Source: JBDTDV01 sp039922875 (lineage in GTDB: Bacteria; Actinomycetota; Actinomycetes; Actinomycetales; Microbacteriaceae). From it: DNA of 29,891 nucleotides. The notes under the pieces were generated by a model that was given only the letters and a program-made list of their open reading frames with translations, was not told the DNA's origin and ran no database searches. Every line of letters begins with the position of its first letter. Within the stretch, counting starts at the first letter, position 1. Of the stretch, positions 28,199-29,891 are shown piece by piece. The translations under genes and the position numbers were made by a program. The stretch covers positions 1 to 29,891 of the forward strand of contig JBDTDV010000064.1 of NCBI GenBank assembly GCA_039922875.1. The letters run 5' to 3'.

Positions 28199-29891
28199 GA
28201 TGGCATCACCTCCGTCAGACGTTCGCTGAAGGCGGCCTTGATGGCAGTGGTGTAGTAGTTAAAGAGCTCGTCGGAGTTTAGGTAGGGGTCCAGGATCGAG
28301 GCACGCAGGAGCGTTACGGTCTTCACGGACTCCCATTCGGCTTCATCGAACCCGAGCGTTTTGATGAACTTCACGGGGCTATTGCCATAGTCAGCAGTGG
28401 AAAAAATCGTGTGTGATGTGATGAAGATGTTGTTGTACTCGTGGCCCGCCAGGTAGGACGAAAGGTCGTACATCTTCTCGTTGAGAGCGTTAACCTCGGT
28501 GAGCGAGGTCATGTCATCAGCTTTGAAGGCCCAGTCGACCATGTTGAAGTCTGGGTTGTGCAACGGATACGCCCGCACCACGGTGTCCCCGACTGTGAAG
28601 GTGAGGTCCGTCAGGAAGTCGCGAAAACGGTGCGCGGTGTCCATGCCTGAGGCGATGAGTCGGCCGTAGCCGGAAACATCCAGTGGAAGGCAACGGTGTG
28701 CCGCCCAGACGGAGGCCGCCGTCGCGCCGGCGCGAGATCCCTCAAGGGTGAACGCCCCCAGCATGTCCGGAGCGGTGGTGCCTTTCTCGAACACGTACGG
28801 CGCGAAGTAGGAGATGACATTCCGCATCTCCTTCAACCGGATCGCGATGCCGCCGGCGGCGTAGGGCACATACCCCATCTTGTGCGGGTCGATCGTGACG
28901 GACTCCACCTGCGAGATGGCCTTGTAGCCGTTGTAGACGTCTTCAGGTACCGTCACTCCGTGTGAGAAGAGCCCGTGGCTTTCGTGCAAGCCGGCGACCT
29001 CGTCGTAGTCGACGAACCTGCCGTCGGTGTCGAAGAACAGTGATCGTCCGTACCCGCCATACGCGGCGTCGCAGTGAATGTAGAAGTAAAGCCCAGACTT
29101 CTTCATGCGTTCGCGCAGAGCGATGACCTTGTCGACTTCGTCGACGGCTCCCTCTTCCGTTGTGCCCACGACGGTGACCAATCCGAGGATCGGCGTCTTT
29201 GTACGCGCGAGCTCTTCGACCGTAGAGGTGAGGGCTCCAATATCCATGCGGTAATTCTCCGACACAGGTATCGCGATCATCTGGTCGAGTCCAACCCCGA
29301 TGATGTCAAGCGCCTTGACCCAGGAGTAATGCTTGGTCTCCGGCACGATCCACTTACCGAGACGATTGAGGTTCTTGCCTGAGCGAGAGGAGGCGGCCTT
29401 GACTTGGTCGTACTGCTCGGGAGTGAGCTCTCCTAGAATGTCGAGGATCTCCTCCACACTCATGTTGAGCAACTCCCATTCGGACTTGCCCGCCACCGTC
29501 TCAGGCAGCGTCGAGGCCAGTGCCAGAGGTATGGACTTGAGAGATCGCGCATACCAAAGGCCCTCCAGGTTCGCGATCGACCCGTCCGCACTCAGATGGC
29601 CCCAGCCCTCTTTGAACCCGAACAACTTCGCGAAGTCATCGCCAACTTCTGCCTCCATCTTGGAGGTGGCCATAGACGACTCGAGGGCAACATTGTTGGG
29701 GTTCCACAGCATCGCGTATGTATAGGCAAGGATCGAGGGCATGAGCGTCTCGGCATTCATGTGCCCCCAGTAGCGCCCAGCGCTGTTCCACGGCACTGAT
29801 CCCGAGCGAAGGCGATGAGACAAATCCACCATGACCTCGCGCATGCGCACTTGAGCCGCGCCATATTCAGGCGTTGTCTCGTCGCGGACGG
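28195..29891 (-). CDS. tyrDC: Tyrosine decarboxylase, 5' end beyond the window
   Basis: PLP-dependent group II decarboxylase. At least 564 residues are present and the frame stays open to the window end, so the N-terminus is missing. It matches enterococcal TyrDC block by block: VPWNSAGRYWGHMNAETLMP, GWGHLSADGSIANLEGLWYA, GKWIVPETKHYSWVKALDII, HCDAAYGGYGR, and the PLP lysine in TIDPHKMGYVPY (codon 28879-28881), then AGATAASVWAAHRCLPL. Conversion of tyrosine to tyramine and CO2 consumes a proton. It forms an operon with the exchanger gene. Such an operon is familiar in Firmicutes and unexpected in this genome context, suggesting transfer; aromatic-amino-acid specificity is inferred from similarity. 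Confidence 0.9.
   Translation of the reverse strand, partial: VRDETTPEYGAAQVRMREVMVDLSHRLRSGSVPWNSAGRYWGHMNAETLMPSILAYTYAMLWNPNNVALESSMATSKMEAEVGDDFAKLFGFKEGWGHLSADGSIANLEGLWYARSLKSIPLALASTLPETVAGKSEWELLNMSVEEILDILGELTPEQYDQVKAASSRSGKNLNRLGKWIVPETKHYSWVKALDIIGVGLDQMIAIPVSENYRMDIGALTSTVEELARTKTPILGLVTVVGTTEEGAVDEVDKVIALRERMKKSGLYFYIHCDAAYGGYGRSLFFDTDGRFVDYDEVAGLHESHGLFSHGVTVPEDVYNGYKAISQVESVTIDPHKMGYVPYAAGGIAIRLKEMRNVISYFAPYVFEKGTTAPDMLGAFTLEGSRAGATAASVWAAHRCLPLDVSGYGRLIASGMDTAHRFRDFLTDLTFTVGDTVVRAYPLHNPDFNMVDWAFKADDMTSLTEVNALNEKMYDLSSYLAGHEYNNIFITSHTIFSTADYGNSPVKFIKTLGFDEAEWESVKTVTLLRASILDPYLNSDELFNYYTTAIKAAFSERLTEVMPS

Larger units (their letters stand above)
24038..29891. mobile_element. 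Probable decayed genomic island beside tRNA-Arg
   Basis: From the tRNA onward the gene content changes to a conjugation-gene remnant, a frameshifted permease and a decarboxylase-permease operon, all on the minus strand. The third-codon GC bias appears weaker than in the core genes. No integrase and no repeat of the tRNA 3' end was found inside the window, so the far boundary must lie outside it. The island is inferred from content and position only. Confidence 0.5.

Overview
The window looks like chromosomal DNA of a high-GC actinobacterium, most probably of the family Microbacteriaceae. The inference rests on the gene order DUF3263 - LytR_C protein - small cold-shock protein - groEL2-type chaperonin, on the XPB helicase paired with an Rv0862c-like partner, on the DUF3027/DUF2530/serC block, on a DtxR/IdeR regulator that keeps every canonical metal ligand, and on several genes with a -10 box placed about 6-7 nt before the start codon (leaderless style). 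All identifications come from reading the sequence; no database search was run.

Positions 1-4780 hold a NarL-type two-component pair (228-2620, +), a convergent msrB-nitroreductase operon (2631-3653, -), a DUF3263 protein and a LytR_C membrane protein (3871-4780, +). Positions 4839-7083 hold a cold-shock gene with its own promoter and a lone groEL controlled by two CIRCE operators, closed by a strong hairpin. Positions 7096-9975 (-) hold a solitary WXG100 protein and an OmpR/PhoP-type response regulator with its histidine kinase.

Positions 10015-14605 are the most intriguing block. A regulator with a cysteine-rich C-terminus (SufR-like) is transcribed divergently from a tight operon: a 16-codon leader peptide, folE (GTP cyclohydrolase I), a FAD/NAD(P) ferredoxin-reductase-like protein, a dihydropteroate-synthase-like protein with altered active-site loops, and a RibD-C/DHFR-like reductase. 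The genes together suggest a non-standard pterin route under Fe-S or redox control. A repair module follows (XPB helicase and partner, -), then a small membrane protein, a two-domain cold-shock protein coupled to DUF3027, DUF2530 and serC (-), and ideR (+).

Positions 21750-23845 hold a membrane-anchored secreted protein behind a promoter with GTAAC-type inverted boxes and a leader of about 140 nt. A self-contained 36-codon Cys/His-rich small gene follows, with its own promoter, ribosome site and terminator, and then an HNH endonuclease.

A tRNA-Arg(CCT) at 23963-24037 marks the edge of an accessory region that runs to the window end. On the minus strand this region carries a tyrosine decarboxylase (cut by the window end), a 4-nt-overlapping amino-acid permease (probable tyrosine/tyramine exchanger), a frameshifted and truncated second permease, an ApbA/PanE-like reductase, and a remnant of a MobF/TraA relaxase-helicase. 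The layout suggests a decayed integrative element that delivered a tyramine-forming, acid-resistance-type operon.
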